NCBI GenBank assembly: GCA_027052485.1
Contig: JALUFA010000009.1
Span: forward strand, 1-6,382
Origin: Hydrogenothermaceae bacterium
GTDB lineage: Bacteria; Aquificota; Aquificia; Aquificales; Hydrogenothermaceae
Direction of reading: 5' to 3'
Length of the DNA stretch: 6,382 nucleotides
Shown: one piece after another, positions 1 to 5,418 of the stretch
Layout: the number at the start of each line of letters is the position of its first letter
Numbering within the stretch: the stretch's first letter is position 1
Notes under the pieces: model-generated
What the model saw: the letters and a program-made list of their open reading frames with translations, nothing else
Database searches by the model: none
What the model was told of the DNA's origin: nothing
Program-made: the position numbers and the translations under genes

Positions 1-1
1 T

Positions 2-268
2 TTAATCATAGAGGCAATGGCACAGGTTGGAGCCTATATGATGATAAAAAAAGCTCAGGCAGAAGGAGTTGAAGGAGATTACACAGTTTTATTCGCAGCG
101 ATAGATAACGCAAAGTTTAGAAAACCTGTTGTTCCCGGAGACCAAATAATCTTTGAAGTTGAAGGTATAAACATAAAAAAATCAATGGGAAAGATTAAAG
201 GTGTTGCAAAAGTAGACGGTCAGGTAGTTGCAGAAGCAGTACTTATGGCAGCTCTAAAAAAAGCATGA
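2..268 (+). CDS. fabZ: 3-hydroxyacyl-[acyl-carrier-protein] dehydratase FabZ, 3' part
   Basis: This is the C-terminal part (88 codons visible) of a hot-dog-fold dehydratase. FabZ removes water from 3-hydroxyacyl-ACP to give trans-2-enoyl-ACP in the cytosolic type II fatty-acid elongation cycle. The reading frame is open from the window edge and begins [10 protein letters not shown], the conserved start of the long central helix of FabZ. The Glu in EAMAQ (codon 11-13) is the catalytic acid; its partner His lies in the HFPG segment just outside the window. The usual FabZ ending follows, with a [11 protein letters not shown] strand and a C-terminal [17 protein letters not shown] strand. The ATG at 17 is inside the helix and is not a real start. 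FabZ is normally about 145-150 residues, so roughly 60 are missing upstream. The stop overlaps the next start (ATGA at 265-268), which implies translational coupling. FabA is less likely from the motif. Confidence 0.95.
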   Translation, partial: LIIEAMAQVGAYMMIKKAQAEGVEGDYTVLFAAIDNAKFRKPVVPGDQIIFEVEGINIKKSMGKIKGVAKVDGQVVAEAVLMAALKKA

Positions 269-822
269 AAGAAGAAATCCTAAAAGAAATCATCTTCACA
301 GGAAAAGTTCTATATAATGAAGGTCTTGTTACATCTCACTCTGGAAACATATCTGTAAGGGACAACGACCACATATACATAACAAAAACAGGCTCAATGC
401 TAGGTTTTCTAACTGAAGACGATATTGTAAAAGTTAACATAAACCCTTCTGAAAAAGATAAAGAAGCTTCTAGAGAGTTAATAGTCCACAGGGCTATATA
501 CCAAAAAACCGATGCTAAGGCTATAATTCACGCCCATCCAGTTCATATGGTTTCTCTATCGTTTAACCTACATAAAGAGTTTACCCCTATTGATTCAGAA
601 GGAGAGCTTTTTATTGGTACCGTACCAATCGTAGATGCATTAATCCCAAGTGCTTCTCAAGAACTGGCAGATAAAGTGTCAGATGCAATGAAAAACTCAG
701 ATATTGTTGTTGTTAGACGCCACGGCAGTTTTATAAAGAGCGAAACTCTAGATAAGGCTCTACAACTTACCTCTGACCTTGAATATTGTGCGAAAATCTT
801 TACATTAGTTAAGAAAATGTAA
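265..822 (+). CDS. Class II aldolase/adducin-family protein (fuculose-phosphate aldolase-like)
   Basis: This 185-residue protein has the normal length and layout of zinc-dependent class II aldolases such as L-fuculose-1-phosphate aldolase, which split a sugar phosphate into dihydroxyacetone phosphate and an aldehyde. The key residues are visible: the phosphate-binding GNIS at 27-30 and TG at 42-43, the likely catalytic Glu71 in SREL, the zinc ligands His89 and His91 in HAHP, and His153 in RRHG. These match FucA Glu73, His92, His94 and His155 in order and spacing. Arg70 sits where FucA has a second phosphate-binding Ser, so the substrate may differ. The ATG overlaps the fabZ stop by 4 bp, so it is probably translated by coupling. 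The family also includes DHAP-shunt and lactaldehyde-forming aldolases, ribulose-phosphate epimerases and MtnB-type dehydratases. The aldolase fold and metal site are well supported; the substrate is not known. Confidence 0.88.
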   Translation: MKEEILKEIIFTGKVLYNEGLVTSHSGNISVRDNDHIYITKTGSMLGFLTEDDIVKVNINPSEKDKEASRELIVHRAIYQKTDAKAIIHAHPVHMVSLSFNLHKEFTPIDSEGELFIGTVPIVDALIPSASQELADKVSDAMKNSDIVVVRRHGSFIKSETLDKALQLTSDLEYCAKIFTLVKKM

Positions 823-823
823 T

Positions 824-828
824 GGAGG
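824..828 (+). promoter_or_regulatory. Strong Shine-Dalgarno site of the coiled-coil protein gene
   Basis: GGAGG lies 6 bases before the ATG at 835, immediately after the aldolase stop codon. It is the clearest ribosome site in this operon, which suggests that this small protein is made at a higher level than its coupled neighbours. Confidence 0.75.
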
Positions 829-834
829 ATTAAA

Positions 835-1383
835 ATGGCAGAACAAAATCAAAATCAAAACTTAGAGAACACAGTTAAAAAGATGGCAATAGTTCTTGAA
901 AAGGTTGTAAAGAAGGTTGATGAGTTAGACCAAAGGGTAAAAAGACTTGAGATGAAAGTCTTAAAAGAAGAAGCTGAAGGCAAAACAGCATCTTCACAAC
1001 CGTCAGCTCCAGCGGCACAACCTCAACCACAGGCTCAGGTTTCCTCAGGAGGTGGATTTGGAGGATTCGGAACAGGTTTTTTAAGCTCTCTCCTTGGTAG
1101 CTTTGCAGGTATGAGTTTGTTTAGCCTACTCTTTAATAACCACGTGTCTGCCGAAGAGGTGGCAAGGGAAGCCGGAGTAGATGATGCAGAGCTAGAACAC
1201 ATAGAAGAGCAACTTGACGAGATTGATGAAAAACTTGATGAGATAGACGAAAAGCTTGATGACCTAGATGTTGCAGATACAGATGTAGACACTGGAGACT
1301 TTGTGGAACCGGCAGATTTTGACTTTGATGATGGCTTTGGTGGAGACTTCGGCGGAGATTTTGGTGGTGATTTTGACGTATAA
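835..1383 (+). CDS. Hypothetical coiled-coil protein with hydrophobic segment and acidic Asp/Gly tail
   Basis: I do not recognise a family for this 182-residue protein. It has five visible parts. Residues 1-48 are a Lys-rich predicted coiled coil. Residues 50-70 are a Ser/Pro/Ala/Gln linker. Residues 71-101 are a Gly/Phe-rich stretch turning into a hydrophobic segment long enough to cross a membrane once. Residues 104-145 form a second coiled coil, with the heptad LDEIDEK repeated and Leu/Ile at I123, L127, I130, L134, I137, L141 and L144. The tail (146-182) is Asp/Phe/Gly-rich and ends in GGDF repeats. There is no signal peptide or catalytic motif. It follows the aldolase by 12 bp and its stop is 5 bp before the MscS channel start, so it is co-transcribed and probably coupled with the channel. 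The Gly-rich segment plus Asp/Gly tail loosely resembles DUF2076-type proteins, but their N-terminal signature is absent. The gene is certain; the role is unknown. Confidence 0.85.
   Translation: MAEQNQNQNLENTVKKMAIVLEKVVKKVDELDQRVKRLEMKVLKEEAEGKTASSQPSAPAAQPQPQAQVSSGGGFGGFGTGFLSSLLGSFAGMSLFSLLFNNHVSAEEVAREAGVDDAELEHIEEQLDEIDEKLDEIDEKLDDLDVADTDVDTGDFVEPADFDFDDGFGGDFGGDFGGDFDV
1213..1275 (+). repeat. Three 21-bp tandem repeat units encoding the LDEIDEK heptad
   Basis: Units lie at 1213-1233, 1234-1254 and 1255-1275, each beginning CTTGA. The first two encode the same seven residues but use different synonymous codons (GAC/GAT, ATT/ATA, AAA/AAG); the third has diverged. Silent differences with identical protein suggest selection on the coiled coil rather than recent slippage. 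Confidence 0.8.
1339..1374 (+). repeat. Three 12-bp tandem units encoding Gly-Gly-Asp-Phe
   Basis: Units lie at 1339-1350, 1351-1362 and 1363-1374, each coding GGDF, with third-base differences between copies. They form the acidic C-terminal tail of the coiled-coil protein. Confidence 0.8.
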
Positions 1384-1388
1384 CATAG

Positions 1389-3122
1389 ATGGATAGTTAT
1401 ATCTCCCTGATTCTCACCTATCTACAACAAAACTACCTGAGGGAAGGCCTTTCCTTCCTCTTGGGTTTTAGTATTCTTGGCGGCTATTTTTTTCTAAAAA
1501 AAAGCGTAAAAAGGTACATCTCATCCCTTGAAAAGATAGGTAAACACCACTACTTTTTAGACATTTTCATTCGTCTCTTATACCTGTTTTTAGCATTTTT
1601 ACTTTTCTTTTATGTAGAGAAAGAGTTTAAGTCCTACATATCGGGAGCACTTTTTAAAAATGCATTTTTATTTTTGACATTCGTTGAGAGTGTAAAGTTT
1701 CTGTCAAAGGTATCTAGGCTAAAAAACAAGGCAATTGTAAAACTCATAGTCCTTCTTATTGGAATTGATATTGGGATAATTTTTTTTCTAGATATAGCCC
1801 ACAATCTAAATCTTCCCCTAGGTCAAAAGTACAGGCTTGATATTGTTGTAAAACTGTTGGCAATTGTTCCATTTTTTGTGTTTTCTTACACTCTCTCTAT
1901 AAAAGCCTTAGAGCTGGTAAAAATTGAAAGCAAAGCAGCCCGTCTGTTTTTTATAAAGTTTATCTACATTTTTGATATTCTCGTTGCTGTAATAGGATAC
2001 TTTTGGCTTATAGACCTAATCCAGCTAAACGTAAAGTTTCTGATTGGTCTTATACTGTTTTTTATCTCAACTCTTGTTTATATATTCTTACTAATCTTCA
2101 TAAACGAACAGCTACAAACCAAATTTGAGGTTTTAAGCCAGCACTTTCCAGAGCTTAAAGGCAGACTATACACTATCATAACTCTTGCATATGTTTTTGT
2201 TCTTTACTTTATCTTTACCTACCTCTTCCAGATAGAGCCGATAATAGAAACCCTTAAAAATATCTACATTGTCAAAACTGAAGTTCTTTCTATATCTCTG
2301 TACTCTCTTATCAGGTCTATCCTGTTTTTTATCCTCGTTATCAACCTGATACTTTTAATACGTATCTTTTTACGCTATCTGTCTTACAAAAAGACTGGGG
2401 ATTTTGAACCTTCTCCTGTAGAAGCGGTTATATACAACTTCGGAGTTTTACTTGCCGCAATTATCTCTCTTTCCATGCTTGGTATAACGTGGAAGGTTTT
2501 ACTACCCTTAATAGGAGCTCTTGGTATTGGTGCAGGGTTTGGACTTCAATCTATTATTAATAACTACATAAGTGGTTTTGTTATTATCTTTAACAGAAAA
2601 GTTGAAGTTGGAGATATTGTAGAGCTTCCGGGATATGCCGGAAAGTTTGCTGGAAACAATCAAGACGTAATCTTTGGGATTGTTACTGATATTGGGGTGA
2701 TAAACACAGTTATTGAGACAGTAGATGGAGTGAGTGTTGCTGTTCCAAACTCCCGTTTTGTGAGTGAAAATATTATCAACTACACCCTGTCAGACAACCT
2801 CGTTAGGATTAGAATTCCGTTTAAAATCCCTTACGATGCTGAAAGAGAAAAAGTGGAAAAGATACTCATTGAAACAGCAAATGAGTTTAAAAGGTTTTTA
2901 GCCAAGTACTACACTCCGCAGGTTTGGTTTTTTGATATAAAAGACTACTACAATGAGTATGTACTGGTTTTATGGATTGATGCTAGAAACTGGAAAAAGA
3001 TAATATGGCTGCGAAGTGAGATTTACAAAAAAGCTGCAGAAAAGCTTAAAAAAGCAGGCATTAAGTTTCCAGTTATTACAATTGAGCTTAGGGGAGAAAT
3101 TCCTCAAACAAAGGTGAACTAA
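1389..3122 (+). CDS. MscS-family mechanosensitive ion channel, large multi-span form
   Basis: This 577-residue inner-membrane protein is probably a stretch-gated channel that relieves turgor on osmotic downshock. The C-terminal half holds the MscS core. The pore helix TM3 is at about 371-403 (GALGIGAGFGLQSIINNYISG, with the Gly/Ala packing pattern), preceded by a TM2-like helix at 345-365. The beta domain runs from VEVGDIVELPG at 405 to the hallmark VAVPNSRFVSENIINY at 450-466, and an alpha/beta cytoplasmic domain continues to about 568. The N-terminal half adds about nine hydrophobic helices (near 20-37, 57-76, 88-106, 115-135, 150-175, 188-210, 214-238, 259-280 and 302-328). That gives about 11 spans, against 3 in the 286-residue E. 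coli MscS. No Shine-Dalgarno site precedes the ATG, so it probably relies on the upstream stop at 1383. The beta domain carries an insertion near 416-429. MscS membership is secure; exact gating and any extra role of the N-terminal helices are unknown. Confidence 0.93.
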   Translation: MDSYISLILTYLQQNYLREGLSFLLGFSILGGYFFLKKSVKRYISSLEKIGKHHYFLDIFIRLLYLFLAFLLFFYVEKEFKSYISGALFKNAFLFLTFVESVKFLSKVSRLKNKAIVKLIVLLIGIDIGIIFFLDIAHNLNLPLGQKYRLDIVVKLLAIVPFFVFSYTLSIKALELVKIESKAARLFFIKFIYIFDILVAVIGYFWLIDLIQLNVKFLIGLILFFISTLVYIFLLIFINEQLQTKFEVLSQHFPELKGRLYTIITLAYVFVLYFIFTYLFQIEPIIETLKNIYIVKTEVLSISLYSLIRSILFFILVINLILLIRIFLRYLSYKKTGDFEPSPVEAVIYNFGVLLAAIISLSMLGITWKVLLPLIGALGIGAGFGLQSIINNYISGFVIIFNRKVEVGDIVELPGYAGKFAGNNQDVIFGIVTDIGVINTVIETVDGVSVAVPNSRFVSENIINYTLSDNLVRIRIPFKIPYDAEREKVEKILIETANEFKRFLAKYYTPQVWFFDIKDYYNEYVLVLWIDARNWKKIIWLRSEIYKKAAEKLKKAGIKFPVITIELRGEIPQTKVN

Positions 3123-3125
3123 CTT

Positions 3126-3986
3126 CTACTCTATATTCTGTACCTGCTGGCGTATCTTTTCTACTTCAGATTTCATCTCAACTGTGTACTCGCTAAGGTC
3201 AGGCATTTTATTACCAAGGGTGTTTATCTCCCTATGCATCTCCTGGCACAGAAAGTCCATCTTTCTACCAACTGGCTCATCTTTCTTTAAAAGCTCTCTA
3301 AACCTTTTTATATGGGATTTTAGTCTTACTATTTCCTCTGTAATATCCATTTTGTCGGCCAGGATTGTAGCCTCTATGAATGCCCTTTCTGAGTACTCTT
3401 CCCCAAGAAGCTCTTTTAAACGCTGGATGGCCTTTTGTTTTGCTTTTTCTATAATCTGGTCTTTCTTTTCTTCAATTTGTTTTAGATATGTTTCTATCTT
3501 ATCTAAACGCTCTTTTATGTCCTGAGCTAGTTTTTCTCCTTCTCTTTTTCTTTCCTCTTTTAGCTCTTTTATAGCTTCTTTAACAGTTTCTAATATTAAA
3601 CTTTTCAGACTTTCGTCTATTGTGGTTTCTCTTTTTGTGTCTTCTGCTATGTGGTGTGCTATGTCGTATATTTTATCGTCGGACAGGTTTAGCTCTAAAA
3701 ATCTAGACAGGTGCTTAACCTCTTTAACAGCGTCCTTAAGTACGTTTTTGTCAACAAGCAGTTCAGGCTGTTTTTTTACAATGTCTATAAATACCTGAAA
3801 GCTACCCCTTGCAAAGTTTTCCTTAATAAGTTTTTTTACATCCTGTTCTATGAAAAACAATATATCCCTAGGGGCTTTAACAGAGATATCTATCCCTTTG
3901 TTGTTTACAGAGCGTATCTTTACTATAACGTCTGTATCGTCTGTTGACTTTTGGGCGTATCCAAAACCTGTCATACTATATGGCAT
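3126..3986 (-). CDS. yicC: YicC/YloC-family endoribonuclease
   Basis: This protein of 286 residues matches the normal YicC length. Family members are cytosolic endoribonucleases; E. coli YicC helps degrade the small RNA RyhB. The N-terminus carries the hallmark SMTGFG, followed by the YicC_N domain to about residue 155. A long charged helical stretch (about 125-193) leads to the C-terminal DUF1732 domain, with DITEEIVRLKSHI at 214-226 and GRKMDFLCQEMHREINTLGNK starting at 240. The usual N-terminal VN(H/Q)R(F/Y) motif reads VNNKG here. I chose the ATG at 3986 because AAGGAG (3999-3994) is 7 bases upstream; the ATG at 3992 is only 1 base from it and would add Met-Lys. The start lies inside the 3' end of aroD, so the two are coupled. 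In many genomes yicC sits beside gmk and rpoZ; here it ends the operon, 3 bp from the convergent channel gene. Confidence 0.92.
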   Translation of the reverse strand: MPYSMTGFGYAQKSTDDTDVIVKIRSVNNKGIDISVKAPRDILFFIEQDVKKLIKENFARGSFQVFIDIVKKQPELLVDKNVLKDAVKEVKHLSRFLELNLSDDKIYDIAHHIAEDTKRETTIDESLKSLILETVKEAIKELKEERKREGEKLAQDIKERLDKIETYLKQIEEKKDQIIEKAKQKAIQRLKELLGEEYSERAFIEATILADKMDITEEIVRLKSHIKRFRELLKKDEPVGRKMDFLCQEMHREINTLGNKMPDLSEYTVEMKSEVEKIRQQVQNIE

Positions 3987-4701
3987 CTTCATTCTCCTTA
4001 TCTATGAGACCGTAAAAGTAAAGTTCTTCCTTTAGTTTATCCAGTTCAATCTGTCCTGGGGCAAAAGACACTCCAATGTATGTGTACGTTATCACTGAGC
4101 CAAAGAAAAATCCAGCAACCCTTGTAATTCTTCCAAGTTCACCCATACCAATTGCAACTGGGTTTTTATCCCTGTTTTTATCTGTTATACACATTATACG
4201 GGCAACATCTTCCCTATCATTAACTTTAAACGCGTACTTAACAATATCAGCCCCATAAGAGTGAGCCTTGTCTATAATCTTTTGAATTTCCTCTTCAGGA
4301 GGAGTTTTTTCAAAATCATGGTACGAAACAAGCCCGTAGCAGTTGTTTTCCTTTGCTATCTTCAAAACCTTCTTTATGAGGTTATCAGAGGTTAGCTCTA
4401 TATCAAGGATGTCTGCAAGGGGAGCAGTTGCTTTAAAAATCCTTTCCCTTTCGTAGTCGGACATTGGAGTTCCGCCTTCTCTTGCCGAGCGTACCGTAAT
4501 AAGAGCAGCAAGACCTTTGTCTTTTACGTAATTAACCTTATCCAAGATGTAATCAATGTTTCTATCTCTAAACTGGTCTATTCTAAGTTCAATAATATCA
4601 ACCTTTTTTTCTGCTGCCTTGTCTATAGTTTCCTCAAACTCCTTATCATTTACAGGTAGAGCAATGAGAGGTTTTTTACCCAGTTCTAACAATGGTCGCA
4701 C
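3976..4701 (-). CDS. aroD: 3-dehydroquinate dehydratase, type I
   Basis: This 241-residue TIM-barrel enzyme converts 3-dehydroquinate to 3-dehydroshikimate in the shikimate pathway for aromatic amino acids, via a Schiff base. The type I signature is complete in order: ELRID at 38-42 (substrate-binding Glu and Arg), VSYHDFEKTP at 125-134 with the catalytic His128, ADIVKYAFK at 151-159 with the Schiff-base Lys155, MGELGRITR at 186-194 with Arg194, GS at 201-202, and APGQ at 214-217. The start is GTG at 4701. It has almost no spacing from the weak GAGG upstream, so the TTG at 4692, 9 bases from that GAGG, is a possible alternative that would shorten the protein by three residues. No ATG lies upstream in frame before a stop. 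It is the first gene of a two-gene unit with yicC and is read from a promoter that overlaps the divergent DUF507 promoter. Confidence 0.95.
   Translation of the reverse strand: MRPLLELGKKPLIALPVNDKEFEETIDKAAEKKVDIIELRIDQFRDRNIDYILDKVNYVKDKGLAALITVRSAREGGTPMSDYERERIFKATAPLADILDIELTSDNLIKKVLKIAKENNCYGLVSYHDFEKTPPEEEIQKIIDKAHSYGADIVKYAFKVNDREDVARIMCITDKNRDKNPVAIGMGELGRITRVAGFFFGSVITYTYIGVSFAPGQIELDKLKEELYFYGLIDKENEDAI
3994..3999 (-). promoter_or_regulatory. Shine-Dalgarno site that decides the yicC start
   Basis: Read on the minus strand, this is AAGGAG. It is 7 bases from the ATG at 3986 and 1 base from the ATG at 3992, favouring the inner start. It lies within the last codons of aroD. Confidence 0.7.
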
Positions 4702-4712
4702 CCTCGCTAGTT

Positions 4713-4740
4713 TTGAAAATAGATGAAATTATAATATAAT
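4713..4740 (+). promoter_or_regulatory. Predicted promoter for the DUF507 gene
   Basis: TTGAAA at 4713-4718 (5 of 6 to the -35 consensus), a 16-base spacer, and a perfect TATAAT at 4735-4740 form a housekeeping-type promoter. A second TATAAT at 4730-4735 overlaps it. The predicted start is near 4747, and the GGAGG ribosome site at 4762-4766 sits 8 bases before the ATG at 4775. Confidence 0.6.
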
Positions 4741-4756
4741 AACAACCCTATTTAAA
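4728..4756 (-). promoter_or_regulatory. Predicted promoter for aroD-yicC
   Basis: On the minus strand a perfect TATAAT (4733-4728) is preceded by 17 bases and a TTTAAA (4756-4751), a 4-of-6 match to the -35 consensus. The predicted transcript starts near 4721, leaving a leader of about 20 bases. It overlaps the opposite-strand promoter. Confidence 0.55.
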
Positions 4757-4774
4757 TGACTGGAGGATATCTTA

Positions 4775-5323
4775 ATGAAACTACCAGCCAAGCTGGTGGA
4801 GAGGGTGGCAGATAGCATAGTAGATGATTTATTTGAAAAACATGTGGTTGAAGCAGAAGACCCAGAAGCTTTTAGAAAGAAAGTCCATGAGATTATCATC
4901 AACGCAATAGAAGAAGAAAAACAGATAGAAGAGGAAGCAGAAAGGCTGGTAGAACAACATATGCATATCCTCGAAGAGGAAGAAATTAGATTTAGAACTG
5001 CTGTAAGAAAGGTAAAAGAAAAACTGGCAGAAGAAAAGGGCATACACTTAGACCCTGAAGATAGGATGAACCAGGTAGCCCACCAGATAAGAAAGTATAT
5101 AGAAACCGATGACTCGGTAGAAATATTCGAACACCCAAATAAAATCAGAAGAAGAATCTTTGAAAAGCTAAAGCAACTTGTAAGAGAAGAAAAAGAGATA
5201 GACAGGGAAGTTCGTCAGAGAATAAAGTCTTACTCCAAAAAGATTGTTGAAGGCACTCCTGAGTGGAAAATCCTATACAACCGTATCTATGAAGATGCCC
5301 TCAAAAGAAGAGGTTTAATGTAA
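4775..5323 (+). CDS. DUF507 family protein
   Basis: This 182-residue, highly charged and probably all-helical soluble protein resembles the DUF507 family, known mainly from Aquificota and deltaproteobacterial lineages and without a known function. There is no signal peptide, membrane span, cysteine or catalytic motif. It appears to be two related units, residues 1-90 and 91-182. Each has a VA..I stretch (V11-A12; V101-A102), a turn ending in Pro (P30; P121), an EEK.I helix (E47-I51; E138-I142) and a final basic helix ending K.G or R.G (89; 180). The ATG is fixed by GGAGG with 8-base spacing. It is read divergently from aroD from a short shared promoter region. No terminator follows it, but the next gene has its own promoter, so it is probably monocistronic or reads through. 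The family call rests on recalled resemblance; the function is unknown. Confidence 0.82.
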   Translation: MKLPAKLVERVADSIVDDLFEKHVVEAEDPEAFRKKVHEIIINAIEEEKQIEEEAERLVEQHMHILEEEEIRFRTAVRKVKEKLAEEKGIHLDPEDRMNQVAHQIRKYIETDDSVEIFEHPNKIRRRIFEKLKQLVREEKEIDREVRQRIKSYSKKIVEGTPEWKILYNRIYEDALKRRGLM

Positions 5324-5352
5324 ATATTATATAAATCCTATGTTTTTTCTAC

Positions 5353-5381
5353 TTGACAAATTTTTTGTATGTATCTACTAT
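5353..5381 (+). promoter_or_regulatory. Predicted promoter of the lipoprotein-BlaI operon
   Basis: A perfect TTGACA at 5353-5358 is followed by a 17-base spacer and TACTAT at 5376-5381 (4 of 6 to the -10 consensus); transcription would begin near 5388. The -10 element lies inside a palindromic operator, the usual arrangement for repression by steric block. Confidence 0.65.
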
Positions 5382-5394
5382 AAAGTGTAGTAGA
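5374..5394 (+). promoter_or_regulatory. Predicted BlaI/MecI-type operator
   Basis: A perfect 7-bp inverted repeat, TCTACTA (5374-5380) and TAGTAGA (5388-5394), is centred at 5384. The inner 17 bases read TACTATAAAGTGTAGTA. The right half TGTAGTA carries the TGTA core typical of BlaI/MecI/CopY operators, and the left half differs from its mirror at one of seven positions. It covers the predicted -10 element and start point of an operon that itself encodes a BlaI-family repressor, so autorepression is the likely role (inference). Confidence 0.6.
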
Positions 5395-5407
5395 AAAATT
5401 CTAACAC

Positions 5408-5411
5408 GGAG
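5408..5411 (+). promoter_or_regulatory. Shine-Dalgarno site that decides the lipoprotein start
   Basis: GGAG lies 7 bases before the ATG at 5419. It supports this start over the in-frame TTG at 5353, which is part of the -35 element and would put 22 extra residues before the signal peptide. Confidence 0.7.
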
Positions 5412-5418
5412 ACTCAAA

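Noticed and set aside
1035..1292. Minus-strand open frame of 85 codons, very rich in Ser
   Set aside because: It is the mirror of the GAT/GAA repeats of the coiled-coil gene; it has no ribosome site and its composition is explained by the opposite strand.
1442..1458. Small hairpin (GGAAGG, 5-base loop, CCTTCC) early in the channel gene, considered as an attenuator
   Set aside because: Only 6 bp, no T-run after it, and fully explained as coding sequence.
3184..4258. Several plus-strand open frames opposite yicC and aroD
   Set aside because: They lie wholly antisense to two genes with full family signatures and show no motifs or ribosome sites.
4729..5047. Two minus-strand open frames (72 and 104 codons) opposite the DUF507 gene
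   Set aside because: Low-complexity Ser/Phe-rich translations caused by the GAA-rich coding strand; not credible proteins.
5324..5345. Possible terminator after the DUF507 gene
   Set aside because: The stretch is A/T-rich but has no GC stem before the T-run at 5343-5348, which instead belongs to the inverted repeat around the next promoter.
5353..5418. Upstream TTG start adding 22 residues to the lipoprotein
   Set aside because: The TTG is part of a perfect -35 TTGACA, and the ATG at 5419 has a ribosome site and begins a textbook signal peptide.
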